DNA of 64,000 nt from Rhodopirellula europaea 6C (GTDB taxonomy: Bacteria; Planctomycetota; Planctomycetia; Pirellulales; Pirellulaceae). The stretch covers positions 17,755-81,754 of the forward strand of contig NZ_ANMO01000111.1 in NCBI RefSeq assembly GCF_000338295.1, written 5' to 3'. The notes beneath the pieces were generated by a model. The model searched no databases. It was not told the DNA's origin and saw nothing but the letters and a program-made list of their open reading frames with translations. Positions 1 to 8,512 of the stretch are shown piece after piece (positions within the stretch are counted from its first letter, which is position 1; each line of letters starts with the position of its first letter). A program made the position numbers and the translations under genes.

Positions 1-654
1 ATCATCAACTACAAGTTCAACGCGTTTCCCGAATCCGCGGCGGTCTTGGACAAAGAACGCTCCAAGATGGCAGAGATCCGCAAGCCTTTCTGGCAAACCG
101 ATACGGCGGTGAGCTCTAGCTCATGGGGATACACGCAAAACCAACGCTACAAATCTCCCGAGCGTTTGGTGAACGACTTGGTCGACATTGTTAGCAAAAA
201 CGGCTGCCTGTTGTTGAACGTGGGACCTCGTGCCGATGGAACCATCCCCGAAGAAGACCAGGCGATCCTGAAGGCAATCGGCGATTGGCTAAAGATCAAC
301 GGTGAGGCCATCTACGAAACGACCTACTGGAAGACCTTTGGTGAAGGACCGACATCGGTTTCGACAGGTCACGTTTCCGAATCCAAGGACAAACCCTTCA
401 CATCGGAAGACCTGAGATTCACCACCCGCGACAACGTCTTGTACGTGCATGGATTGAAGTGGCCTGAGGACAACCAGATCACGATCAAAACCCTGGCTCA
501 GGGAAGCGATCTGTATCCGGAAGAGATCAACACCATCCAACTGCTCGGATTCGACAAAGAACTGAATTGGGAACGAAACGCATCGGGCGTGACCGTTTCA
601 CTTCCAAAGGACAAAGCGTCCAAGTTTGCTTACGTCCTGAAGGTCACCCAGTAA
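1..654 (+). CDS. alpha-L-fucosidase (GH29), C-terminal part; 5' end outside window
   Basis: The frame is open from the first base, so 217 residues of the C-terminal part are visible and the start lies to the left of the window. The segment LLLNVGPRADGTIPEEDQ is typical of the region after the catalytic barrel of GH29 alpha-L-fucosidases, which release L-fucose from glycans and sulfated fucans. The rest resembles the C-terminal beta-sandwich of that family. The catalytic nucleophile and the signal peptide are not in view, so activity and location cannot be judged. The stop codon overlaps the ATG of the next gene (TAATG). Together with the following reductase and FucP-like permease this reads as a fucose-utilisation unit. 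Confidence 0.85.
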   Translation: MINYKFNAFPESAAVLDKERSKMAEIRKPFWQTDTAVSSSSWGYTQNQRYKSPERLVNDLVDIVSKNGCLLLNVGPRADGTIPEEDQAILKAIGDWLKINGEAIYETTYWKTFGEGPTSVSTGHVSESKDKPFTSEDLRFTTRDNVLYVHGLKWPEDNQITIKTLAQGSDLYPEEINTIQLLGFDKELNWERNASGVTVSLPKDKASKFAYVLKVTQ

Positions 655-1718
655 TGCCAGAGTCCACCGTGTCTCGACGAGTTGAGAAGGCCGCCGTGCC
701 AACCATAGGCAACATGCTGCCGCCAATCATCTTTGGCACCAGCGCACTGGGCAATCTCTACCAAGCGGTCGACCGCGATACCAAGCGGTCCATCGTTTCG
801 AAATGGTTTGAACATTGCAACGGCGTCGTCGCCGCAGACTCAGCCGGCAAGTACGGCGCGGGTTTGGCGTTGGAAAGCATGGCGGATGCACTGCGTTCGC
901 TGAACGTTGCTCCCGAACAAATTTTGATCAGCAACAAACTCGGTTGGCGGCGAGTGGCTTTGACGACGCCGGAACCAACGTTTGAACCCGGTGCATGGGT
1001 TGGGCTCGAACATGATGCGGTCCAAGACATCAGCTACGACGGTATCCTGCGTTGTTGGGAACAGGGATGCGAGCTACTCGCTCCCTACCGACCTCAGCTG
1101 GTATCTGTCCACGACCCGGACGAGTACTTGGCCGCAGCAACCGACAAAAACGATCGTCAAAGACGCTGGGACGACATCCTGGGTGCCTACCAAGCGTTAA
1201 GCGAACTGCGTGACCGCGGTGATGTTTTGGCGATCGGCGTTGGCTCGAAAGACTGGCGTGTCTCGGAAGAACTCGCTCGAGCCTTTCCCTTGGACTGGGT
1301 CATGCTTGCAACCAGTCTGACCATTCGGACTCATCCGCAATCGTTGCTGGACTTCGTTGAAACGATGCGTCTTCAAGGTGTCAGCGTGATCAACTCAGCG
1401 ATTTTCCACGCGGGCTTTTTGACCGGAGGTGACTACTACGACTATCGAAAAGTCACCGGCGAAAGCGTCGAAGACCAGGAACTGATTTCTTGGCGTCAAC
1501 GATTCCATGGTCACTGCGAGCAACATGGTGTTCGTCCATCCGAAGCTTGCGTTGCCTTCGGCATGTCACCACCCGGTGTCGTAGCAACCGCCTTGAACAG
1601 CAGCAAACCCGATCGCATCGCTCAAAATGTTCAATTGGTTTCGGCCGAGCCTCCGGCTGAGTTTTGGACATCGATGAAACGCGACGGTTTGATCGACGCG
1701 TCGTACCCATACGTCTGA
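654..1718 (+). CDS. aldo/keto reductase, probable L-fucose (D-threo-aldose) 1-dehydrogenase
   Basis: A 354-residue aldo/keto reductase. The N-terminal FGTSALGNLY block matches the L-fucose/D-threo-aldose dehydrogenase subgroup. The catalytic set is visible: Asp and Tyr in DSAGKYGAG, Lys in ISNKLG and His in VSVHDPDEY. The C-terminal NAD(P)-binding part (VGSKDW) is present. The reaction expected from the subgroup is oxidation of L-fucose to L-fuconolactone in the cytoplasm. The frame is open further upstream to 567, but the ATG at 654 overlaps the preceding fucosidase stop as TAATG, which suggests translational coupling and is the preferred start. Its position between a fucosidase and a fucose permease supports fucose as substrate, by inference. 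Confidence 0.82.
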   Translation: MPESTVSRRVEKAAVPTIGNMLPPIIFGTSALGNLYQAVDRDTKRSIVSKWFEHCNGVVAADSAGKYGAGLALESMADALRSLNVAPEQILISNKLGWRRVALTTPEPTFEPGAWVGLEHDAVQDISYDGILRCWEQGCELLAPYRPQLVSVHDPDEYLAAATDKNDRQRRWDDILGAYQALSELRDRGDVLAIGVGSKDWRVSEELARAFPLDWVMLATSLTIRTHPQSLLDFVETMRLQGVSVINSAIFHAGFLTGGDYYDYRKVTGESVEDQELISWRQRFHGHCEQHGVRPSEACVAFGMSPPGVVATALNSSKPDRIAQNVQLVSAEPPAEFWTSMKRDGLIDASYPYV

Positions 1719-1808
1719 TTCGAGCCGTTATGATTTGCTTGATCCACGCCCCAACCATTGGCGTGGACTTCTCTTTCTTCATTCCTCCAACCTCTCCCCC
1801 GGAAACTC

Positions 1809-3134
1809 ATGGCTGAACCAATCGTCGCTGAACCACAAACCGAGGCTGAAGTGGTTCCCAAGAGTTACTTGGTCGCGTTTGTTTTGACGACGTTCTGTTT
1901 TGCCCTGTGGGGATTTGCCAACGACATCACCAACCCTTTGGTGGAAGCGTTTGGACGGATTTTCAACCAAAGCAACTTTGCCAGCTCCTTCGTGCAGTTC
2001 GCCTTCTACGGCGGTTACTGCTTCATGGCGTTGCCCGCCGCTTTGTTCATCAAAAGGTTCTCGTACAAAACCGGCTTGCTGGTCGGGCTGGCGCTATACG
2101 CACTGGGCGGTTTGGCATTCATTCCCGCCGCCAGCGTTGGCGAGTTCATGCCGTTCCTCATCGCATTCTTTGTGATGACCTGCGGCCTGAGTTTCTTGGA
2201 AACCAGTGCCAACCCTTACATCCTTTCTATGGGGCCAGCCTCAACCGCGACCCAGCGTCTGAACCTGGCTCAGTCGTTCAATCCACTTGGATCGATCGTT
2301 GGCATCCTCACGGCCAAATACGCCATCCTTTCAAACATCAACTCTTTGGACGGCCCCGAAAGAGCAAAGCTGCCGGTTGAAGAATTCGAAGCGATGAAGT
2401 TCTCCGACCTAGCCATCGTTCGCGGACCGTACGTGGCAATTGGATTGGTGATTGTGACCATGTTTGTGCTGATTTTGGTCAAGAAGATGCCACGCAACCA
2501 AGACTCGGATGGATCGCTCGATATCGGCGGAACAATCGGGCGTCTGATGGCGAATTCGCGATATGTCGGCGGTGTGATCGCTCAAGCGTTTTATGTCGGT
2601 GCGCAAATCATGTGCTGGACCTTCACTGCCCAGTACGGCAAAGGGGTTTTCATGGCCGACGGGATGTCCGCCGGAGACGCCGCCACTGCCGCATCGTCGT
2701 TCACGCTGTATTCGATGGTCTTGTTTGCAGTGGCCCGATTCGTATGCACATTCCTGCTGAAATACGTTCGTCCGGGGGCGTTGCTAATGGTGTTGGCCCT
2801 AGGCGCGATTGCCTTGCTGTTTCCGGTCATTTTCGTCGGTGGGAAAGTCGGCCTGTGGTCTCTCGTCGGTGTCTCGGGCTGCATGTCGTTGATGTTCCCA
2901 ACGATCTATGGCATCGCCCTGGATCGAGTGGGCGACGACGCCAAGTTGGGTGCCGCAGGGTTGGTGATGGCGATCGCCGGTGGATCCATCATGCCGCCGC
3001 TGCAGGGCTATATGATCGACACGTGGTCGCTCAACATGTCCTTCGTTTTGCCGCTGATTTGTTTCGTGGTGATCGCGATCTACGGCTTGCTCACCGCCAA
3101 GCCGCAGGCCCCTCTGGCCGCTCCGGCTGCTTGA
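1809..3134 (+). CDS. fucP: MFS sugar permease, FucP (L-fucose:H+ symporter) family
   Basis: A 441-residue protein with about twelve hydrophobic segments. The N-terminal FALWGFANDITNPLV and the block FLETSANPYILSMGP are hallmarks of the FucP group of the major facilitator superfamily, which takes up L-fucose or related sugars with protons. A TTG upstream at 1758 is in frame, but the ATG at 1809 (MAEPIVAEP) gives the usual family length and is preferred. It lies 90 bases downstream of the aldo/keto reductase on the same strand, so the three genes probably form one fucose-catabolic transcript. Specificity for fucose rather than galactose or glucose is inferred from this context. Confidence 0.85.
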   Translation: MAEPIVAEPQTEAEVVPKSYLVAFVLTTFCFALWGFANDITNPLVEAFGRIFNQSNFASSFVQFAFYGGYCFMALPAALFIKRFSYKTGLLVGLALYALGGLAFIPAASVGEFMPFLIAFFVMTCGLSFLETSANPYILSMGPASTATQRLNLAQSFNPLGSIVGILTAKYAILSNINSLDGPERAKLPVEEFEAMKFSDLAIVRGPYVAIGLVIVTMFVLILVKKMPRNQDSDGSLDIGGTIGRLMANSRYVGGVIAQAFYVGAQIMCWTFTAQYGKGVFMADGMSAGDAATAASSFTLYSMVLFAVARFVCTFLLKYVRPGALLMVLALGAIALLFPVIFVGGKVGLWSLVGVSGCMSLMFPTIYGIALDRVGDDAKLGAAGLVMAIAGGSIMPPLQGYMIDTWSLNMSFVLPLICFVVIAIYGLLTAKPQAPLAAPAA

Positions 3135-3299
3135 TTGCGAAACGGCGGACGCCAGAATTCGAAACAGGGTTAGAAAAATCCATCCCGGTGTGTGACACTG
3201 GGCGGGCTTCCAAATCGGACTCGTGCCGTCGGGAATGATCGAACCATTCGATTGACCGACTCAGCCGGTCGCCCCCGCTCCACACGAAACGCCCTGACC

Positions 3300-4280
3300 A
3301 TGTCGATTCAATGGTTCCCCGGCCACATGCACAAAGCTCGGCTGGAAATCCAGGCCGCATTGCCAAAAGTGGATGTGGTGATGGAGATCATCGACGCTCG
3401 GATTCCCTATTCGAGCGAAAACCCGATGCTGGCCGACATTCGCGGTGACAAAGCCTGTTTGAAAGTCCTGACCAAATCCGATTTGGCCGATCCACACTTG
3501 ACCGAAGAGTGGTTGGATGCCTTGAATAATTCGAGCTCCACGCGAGCTCGCTCGGTCACGACAGATGACGTGCCAACCATCCGCCGATTGAAATCCGCGT
3601 TGATCGGCATGTGCCCTCATCGAAAGGGTCGATCCATCAATGCGATGGTGATGGGAATTCCCAACGTCGGCAAATCAACGATCATCAATTTCCTGGCTGG
3701 TCGCAAGGTCGCAAAAACGGGCAACACGCCCGCGGTGACCCAGCATCAACAGCGTGTCGATATCGGCGATGGAGTGATCCTGTGGGACACGCCTGGAATG
3801 CTCTGGCCAAAGGTTCACAACGTCAGCAGCGGTTATCGACTGGCGTTGATCGGATCCATCAAAGACACCGCGATGGACTACACCGACGTCGGCTTTTTCG
3901 CCGCCCGGTATTTCATGGAACAGTACCCCGATCGGTTGGCCGCCCGCTTTGACCTCGAGTCGGTTGCCGACACCGAAATGGCGGTCATCGAAGACATCGG
4001 GCGCCGGCGAGGTTGCCTTGGCCGCAACAACCGAGTCGATCTGGAACGAGCCTCTCGAATCCTGATTCAGGAATATCGCACGGGCGGCCTGGGCCGGCTT
4101 ACGCTCGAGACCCCCGCAACGATGCAACGAGAACGCATCCTCACGCAAAAGGCGATGGTCGAAGCGGAAGAAGCCGCTCGTTTGAAAGACGAGAAACGCA
4201 AGAAGCGATTCAAGAACAAGCAAAAAGCCCAACGCAAATCTCGCGAAATGGATGCTTCGCGTCGCGACCGTCGCCAGTAG
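3300..4280 (+). CDS. ribosome biogenesis GTPase, YlqF/RbgA family
   Basis: A 326-residue circularly permuted GTPase. The motifs occur in the permuted order: G4 (TKSD, near residue 57), G1/P-loop (GIPNVGKS, near 118) and G3 (DTPG, near 162). The N-terminus MSIQWFPGHMHKA is diagnostic of YlqF/RbgA, which acts in late assembly of the 50S subunit. The ATG at 3300 is chosen because it opens this conserved block, although the frame is open back to 3192. The C-terminal tail is strongly basic (KKRFKNKQK), consistent with rRNA binding. It stands alone and converges on the dienelactone hydrolase gene. Confidence 0.93.
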   Translation: MSIQWFPGHMHKARLEIQAALPKVDVVMEIIDARIPYSSENPMLADIRGDKACLKVLTKSDLADPHLTEEWLDALNNSSSTRARSVTTDDVPTIRRLKSALIGMCPHRKGRSINAMVMGIPNVGKSTIINFLAGRKVAKTGNTPAVTQHQQRVDIGDGVILWDTPGMLWPKVHNVSSGYRLALIGSIKDTAMDYTDVGFFAARYFMEQYPDRLAARFDLESVADTEMAVIEDIGRRRGCLGRNNRVDLERASRILIQEYRTGGLGRLTLETPATMQRERILTQKAMVEAEEAARLKDEKRKKRFKNKQKAQRKSREMDASRRDRRQ

Positions 4281-4299
4281 GCTGATTCTCAAAAGGCAC

Positions 4300-4330
4300 C
4301 CGGCAACTCGCTTCTCGCAAGTGTTGCCGG
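4300..4330. terminator. hairpin between convergent genes
   Basis: An 8-bp perfect inverted repeat, CCGGCAAC at 4300-4307 and GTTGCCGG at 4323-4330, lies just after the RbgA-type gene and before the end of the facing hydrolase gene. There is no clear T-run, so it is a candidate terminator or mRNA-stabilising hairpin only. Confidence 0.4.
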
Positions 4331-4427
4331 AACGGTCTCACGCATTGGCGAAGCATCCAAACGGTGAGGCGAACAACACTTTGTTGTTTGCTCCACATGC
4401 ACGCACATCGCGGCAGATCCGCGACGC

Positions 4428-5294
4428 TCACTCAGCCTGCTTGGCAGCGAACAATTCATGGAAGAAGACTCGCATCGCGTCCCACGATCGATGGTCGGCC
4501 TTCTCGTTGTACGCCGCGCCTTTACTGTTGTCGTTGCCCGCCATCGGCTGCGTGAATGAGTGAACCGCGTTGGCGTAAACATTCATTTGCCAATCGACAT
4601 CGTTCGCATCGAACTCAGCGATCGTTGCTTCGATGTCTTCCTTTGGCACGTAAGGGTCATCGGCACCGTGGCAGATCAAGATCTGGGCTTTGATATTGGC
4701 TCCGTCTTCCGGTGTTGGCGAATCCAAACCACCGTGGAAGCTAACGATGCCGTTGACGTCCGCTCCGCTGCGTGCCAGCTCAATCACCCCGGTTCCGCCA
4801 AAGCAGTATCCGATCGCTGCCACCTGATCCGAGGCCAAATTGTCTGCCTTGCGAAGTTGCTCCAAACCCAGGTTCAATCGGCGACGATAGAGTTCTCGAT
4901 CGCTCTTGTACTTCCCTGAGAACTCAGCCGCTTCACCGGTGTCAGCGGGACGAACCCCACGACCATAGATATCCAGAGCGAACGCGATGTACCCCAGTTC
5001 AGCCAATTGACGGCACCGGCGACGCTCGTAATCGGTCAGGCCCATCCATTGATGAACGACCAAAACCCCTGGCTTGCCTGAATCAGCTTTCGTGCCGGCG
5101 GGTCGCACACTGGTATCGAACGCCAAGAACCCTTCCAGCACCACGTCGCCATCGTTGTAGACAATGGTTTGTGTCTGCACTTCGGCTTGGGCAACCGAAG
5201 CTGTCCCAATCAAACCAGCAAACAATCCAATGGCGAACAACGCCGGCAACTTCGAAGAAACGAAGCGACGGACATCAAGACAGCAGCACAACAT
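4428..5294 (-). CDS. exported dienelactone hydrolase family protein
   Basis: A 288-residue alpha/beta hydrolase. Residues 1-37 form a signal peptide ending in AQA, so export is likely. The Cys nucleophile sits in GYCFGG (C164), the acid in HGADDPYVP (about D213) and the base in AVHSF (H245), the Cys/Asp/His triad of dienelactone hydrolases. The frame is open to 5360, but the ATG at 5294 has an AGGA ribosome site about seven bases upstream and gives a clean signal peptide. The substrate is unknown; many members of this family are annotated without a tested ester or lactone. The next gene upstream on the same strand is the LptF/LptG-type permease. Confidence 0.85.
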   Translation of the reverse strand: MLCCCLDVRRFVSSKLPALFAIGLFAGLIGTASVAQAEVQTQTIVYNDGDVVLEGFLAFDTSVRPAGTKADSGKPGVLVVHQWMGLTDYERRRCRQLAELGYIAFALDIYGRGVRPADTGEAAEFSGKYKSDRELYRRRLNLGLEQLRKADNLASDQVAAIGYCFGGTGVIELARSGADVNGIVSFHGGLDSPTPEDGANIKAQILICHGADDPYVPKEDIEATIAEFDANDVDWQMNVYANAVHSFTQPMAGNDNSKGAAYNEKADHRSWDAMRVFFHELFAAKQAE

Positions 5295-5406
5295 GAAAGA
5301 TCCTCGGGCGGGCACGGGCATCGAATACAAACGATGCTGCGATTGTAAAAGCAAAACCACCCCGACGGAAAGAACTCGCAGGAAACGCTTTTCTGCGCAC
5401 CGGTTC

Positions 5407-6663
5407 TTAGTACCGCCGAACCCGAGCGATCAACATCATGCCAACGCCGGACAGAACCACGTTGCCGATCCAAACGCCATACGGCGGCATGTCACCCGCT
5501 TTCGCCTGGTCCAACCCGAGCAAGTAAAGCGGGTAATAAACCAAGATCGTCGGTAGAAAGCACATCCCGAACGTCGTCCAGTAGTCACTGGTCTTCGCGA
5601 CGATCGCCAGCGGTGCACCAACGAGCACAAAGAAGAAACACGTGAAACCTTCCGCCCAACGACGCCAAGGTTCGGTCTGCAAACGAGTCAGACGATGCCG
5701 ACTCGATTTCAAACTCGATTGAATCGCCGAAGATTTCTCTCCGCCAATCTCCGCCGGTCGGGATGTCAGCAAAGAGAATCCGGTGAACGCCGCCAACTCG
5801 CCAATTTTCGCGTGAGTGCGTTCTCGCTGGCGAAGTCGTTCATTTCGAATCAGTCGCAGCGGCAACTCACTCGGGCTTCGCGTGGAGATGTCGTCTTCTT
5901 CCAGCGCGTTTCCGATCGGAATTTCAAACTGATGTTCGCCGGGGAAATCGCCTTGCAATCCCTTCCCGCGAATGACTTGGCTATCGACCAGCTTGAGAAC
6001 GAGAGATTGAGTCTCCTCATCCATCATCAATTGGCCTTCGCTGGCGGTCACGGTGAAAGCATCGTCGCCTTTGCCGCGAACGGTCACCCGAGGCGAAATC
6101 ATTCGGCGACCGTCAATTTCGCGAACGTGGATCGAGAATCCATGATCGGATGTGTATGAGTGATCGCGTTCCAGCAACCGGTAAGCGATGTCTTCGATCG
6201 AGAGCAACACGACACGTTTGACGCCAGGTTTTCCCCAGGAAACCGCCATGTCGCTGCAATACACCGCGACTGGACTGAGCAAAGCGGCAAAGACGATCGC
6301 CGGCTGCAGCAATCTGAGCGGCGAGATGCCTGATGCCTTGACCGTCGAAATCTCACCATCAGCCGCCATTCGGCCGTAGACGCAGCAGACGGAAAATAAC
6401 GCCGTTGCAGGAACCGCGTGCTGCAAGGAAATCGGAATCGCGAACGGCAACAACTGCAGAACAGCCATCGCTCCCAATCCCTTGCGGAACAGCTCACGCC
6501 CCACCGCGATCAGCAGGATCAGCAGCGTCAACACGACGAGCGCAACGACGAAGATCCGAAGGATTTCGAAGAGAATCGTGCGTGTCAGACGGGTTGGAAT
6601 CACTGGGTCTGTATCAAAACAGCGGAAGCGAACACTTTCAGGCTGGGAATTAACAAAAATCAC
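5407..6663 (-). CDS. LptF/LptG (YjgP/YjgQ) family permease
   Basis: A 418-residue membrane protein of the YjgP/YjgQ family. The N-terminal half has three hydrophobic segments starting near residue 33, followed by a large hydrophilic domain (about 110-300) and three C-terminal helices, the LptF/LptG layout. These proteins form the permease of the ABC exporter that moves lipopolysaccharide to the outer membrane. The start is uncertain: GTG at 6663 gives the longest protein and GTG at 6603 is equally possible, and neither has a clear ribosome site. The ATPase partner LptB is not in the window. Confidence 0.8.
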   Translation of the reverse strand: MIFVNSQPESVRFRCFDTDPVIPTRLTRTILFEILRIFVVALVVLTLLILLIAVGRELFRKGLGAMAVLQLLPFAIPISLQHAVPATALFSVCCVYGRMAADGEISTVKASGISPLRLLQPAIVFAALLSPVAVYCSDMAVSWGKPGVKRVVLLSIEDIAYRLLERDHSYTSDHGFSIHVREIDGRRMISPRVTVRGKGDDAFTVTASEGQLMMDEETQSLVLKLVDSQVIRGKGLQGDFPGEHQFEIPIGNALEEDDISTRSPSELPLRLIRNERLRQRERTHAKIGELAAFTGFSLLTSRPAEIGGEKSSAIQSSLKSSRHRLTRLQTEPWRRWAEGFTCFFFVLVGAPLAIVAKTSDYWTTFGMCFLPTILVYYPLYLLGLDQAKAGDMPPYGVWIGNVVLSGVGMMLIARVRRY

Positions 6664-6912
6664 CCGATCGGCGACAGATCAGCTCAGCCACTTCTGAAGG
6701 CGGTCGCCACGTTGTTCTCGCTGTAGAACTTGAGAAATCGCCACGGGTCACGAGGCAAACACCAACGTGCAAACTCGATTATCTTCCTCCATCGGCGTCA
6801 GTTATTGAGCACATCTCAGTTTGCCTGACTTGGTTGGCACGAATCCTGCCTCTTTGGCTGCGGATCGGACACCTCTTACCTTCCTAATTTGCCCTCTCGA
6901 CCAAGGTTCCGA

Positions 6913-8298
6913 ATGATTTGGATTGTCGCCTACATCAGCAGCGTGCTGGGAGCGTTTTTAACGATCGTTGCAATGACGGTGATTCGCCACGAAGAACGGC
7001 ACAATGTGGGTCGACTCGGCTGGCTCGGACTTGTCCTGCTCTCACCGCCGATTGGGCTGGTCCTATTCCTATGGCTGGGAGGCCGAAAAATCTCCGCTGA
7101 ACACTCACAGCGCAAACTGGTCGATTTGCCCGCAGCGGCGGATGGCAGCGATTGCTCACGGTCCGGCTTGGAACGAATGCTTGAAAAACGAGGGTTGCGT
7201 TCCCCGACAATTGGAAACCAAGTCCGCTTGCTCCACCGTACCAACGATGTTCTCGACGCCTATCTGGAATTGATCGATCAAGCTCAAGATGTGTTGTACG
7301 TGATGACCTTCATCATGGATGAACGAAAAAGCACCCAGCGGATTGTGGAACGGCTCTGTGCCCGGGCTCGCGAAGGGGTCCAGGTGCGATTGCTATGTGA
7401 CGGTTTCGGTTCGTTCCTGATGTCCGACGAACAACTCGAACAAATTCGCGAAGCGGGCGGTCGCGCGATGCGTTTCAAGCCGATGTCTCAACTCAGCCGG
7501 CTCGCCTACCTGAATTTCCGCAACCACCGCAAACTTGCCGTGGCCGATGGTCGTCGTGCGATCTTGGGCGGAGCTAACTTGGTCGAAGAAGAACTTGACA
7601 TCAACGAGGACGATGAACGCTGGGTCGACATGAGCGTTCTCATCGAAGGCCCCGCGGCGGCACAGTTGCAAGCGGTCTTTTGCAGCGATTGGAACTTCGT
7701 CGCCGAGGAGAAGTTGCCGCCGGTCGACTATGAATGCCCTCATCCACCGACGCATCCCGAGGATACTCGCATGACGGTGATGCCAATTGGTCCCGACGGC
7801 CCCGAGGAAATCCTGGAAGACTTTTGGAACTACGCCATCAATCGTGCCGAAGAACGCGTTTGGATCTGCACGCCCTACTTCGTTCCAACCGCACAGTCGA
7901 TGAGGTGTTTGGAATCCGCATGTCGCCGCGGTATCGATGTCCGCATCCTTGTGCCGGAGGACAGCGACCTTGCTCCGGTCGATTACGCTCGCATCGATTA
8001 CATGGACGACCTGCAATACCTCGGTGCCAGGCTGTACCGATACCAGGACAGCATGGTGCACGCGAAACTTGGCATCGTGGACGACTTCACCGTCGTGATT
8101 GGTTCCGCCAACTTTGACGTCCGATCGTTCTTTCTCAACTATGAACTGTCCGTAGTCATCCACGATCAACCGACCATCCAAAAGTTCAGTGACTGGTACG
8201 AGTCACTCTTGCCAAACTGCGAACTCGGACTTCCCGAGCACACCGCTTGGCGTTCAACGTTGGGCCTATGTGCGAGACTGTTCGCATCGGAATTGTAG
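6913..8298 (+). CDS. cardiolipin synthase (phospholipase D family)
   Basis: A 461-residue protein with two N-terminal membrane segments (about residues 1-22 and 34-54) and two phospholipase D HKD motifs: NHRKLAVADGRRAILGGAN near 204 and VHAKLGIVDDFTVVIGSAN near 382. This is the architecture of bacterial Cls, which condenses phosphatidylglycerol into cardiolipin at the inner membrane. The ATG at 6913 is chosen because it starts directly before the first membrane helix; the frame is open to a TTG at 6889. It lies 249 bases from the divergent LptF/LptG gene, so both could be served by the region between them. Confidence 0.9.
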   Translation: MIWIVAYISSVLGAFLTIVAMTVIRHEERHNVGRLGWLGLVLLSPPIGLVLFLWLGGRKISAEHSQRKLVDLPAAADGSDCSRSGLERMLEKRGLRSPTIGNQVRLLHRTNDVLDAYLELIDQAQDVLYVMTFIMDERKSTQRIVERLCARAREGVQVRLLCDGFGSFLMSDEQLEQIREAGGRAMRFKPMSQLSRLAYLNFRNHRKLAVADGRRAILGGANLVEEELDINEDDERWVDMSVLIEGPAAAQLQAVFCSDWNFVAEEKLPPVDYECPHPPTHPEDTRMTVMPIGPDGPEEILEDFWNYAINRAEERVWICTPYFVPTAQSMRCLESACRRGIDVRILVPEDSDLAPVDYARIDYMDDLQYLGARLYRYQDSMVHAKLGIVDDFTVVIGSANFDVRSFFLNYELSVVIHDQPTIQKFSDWYESLLPNCELGLPEHTAWRSTLGLCARLFASEL

Positions 8299-8512
8299 CT
8301 TTTACCGACCCTAACGACGCGAAGTGAATTTGCCGCGATCTACACTGAGTCGCCCCACTGGGCCGAACTCGGTTGCAAGAATCAGATCGATTGAATTCAC
8401 CAACTTAGCCACAATCTGGTTCATCCACTCAGCACTCATCCAAACCGATCCTGCTCAGGCGAAACGGATCTTCGTCGGGCAAAACCGTTTACTCTCAAAA
8501 CTTTCGATCTGC

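Noticed and set aside
7393..8181. A 262-codon frame on the minus strand
   Set aside because: Antisense to the cardiolipin synthase with two HKD motifs; no independent support.
8324..8512. N-terminal extension of the glycosidase from a GTG
   Set aside because: No ribosome site, no signal peptide and no family similarity in these 63 codons; the ATG at 8513 is more likely.
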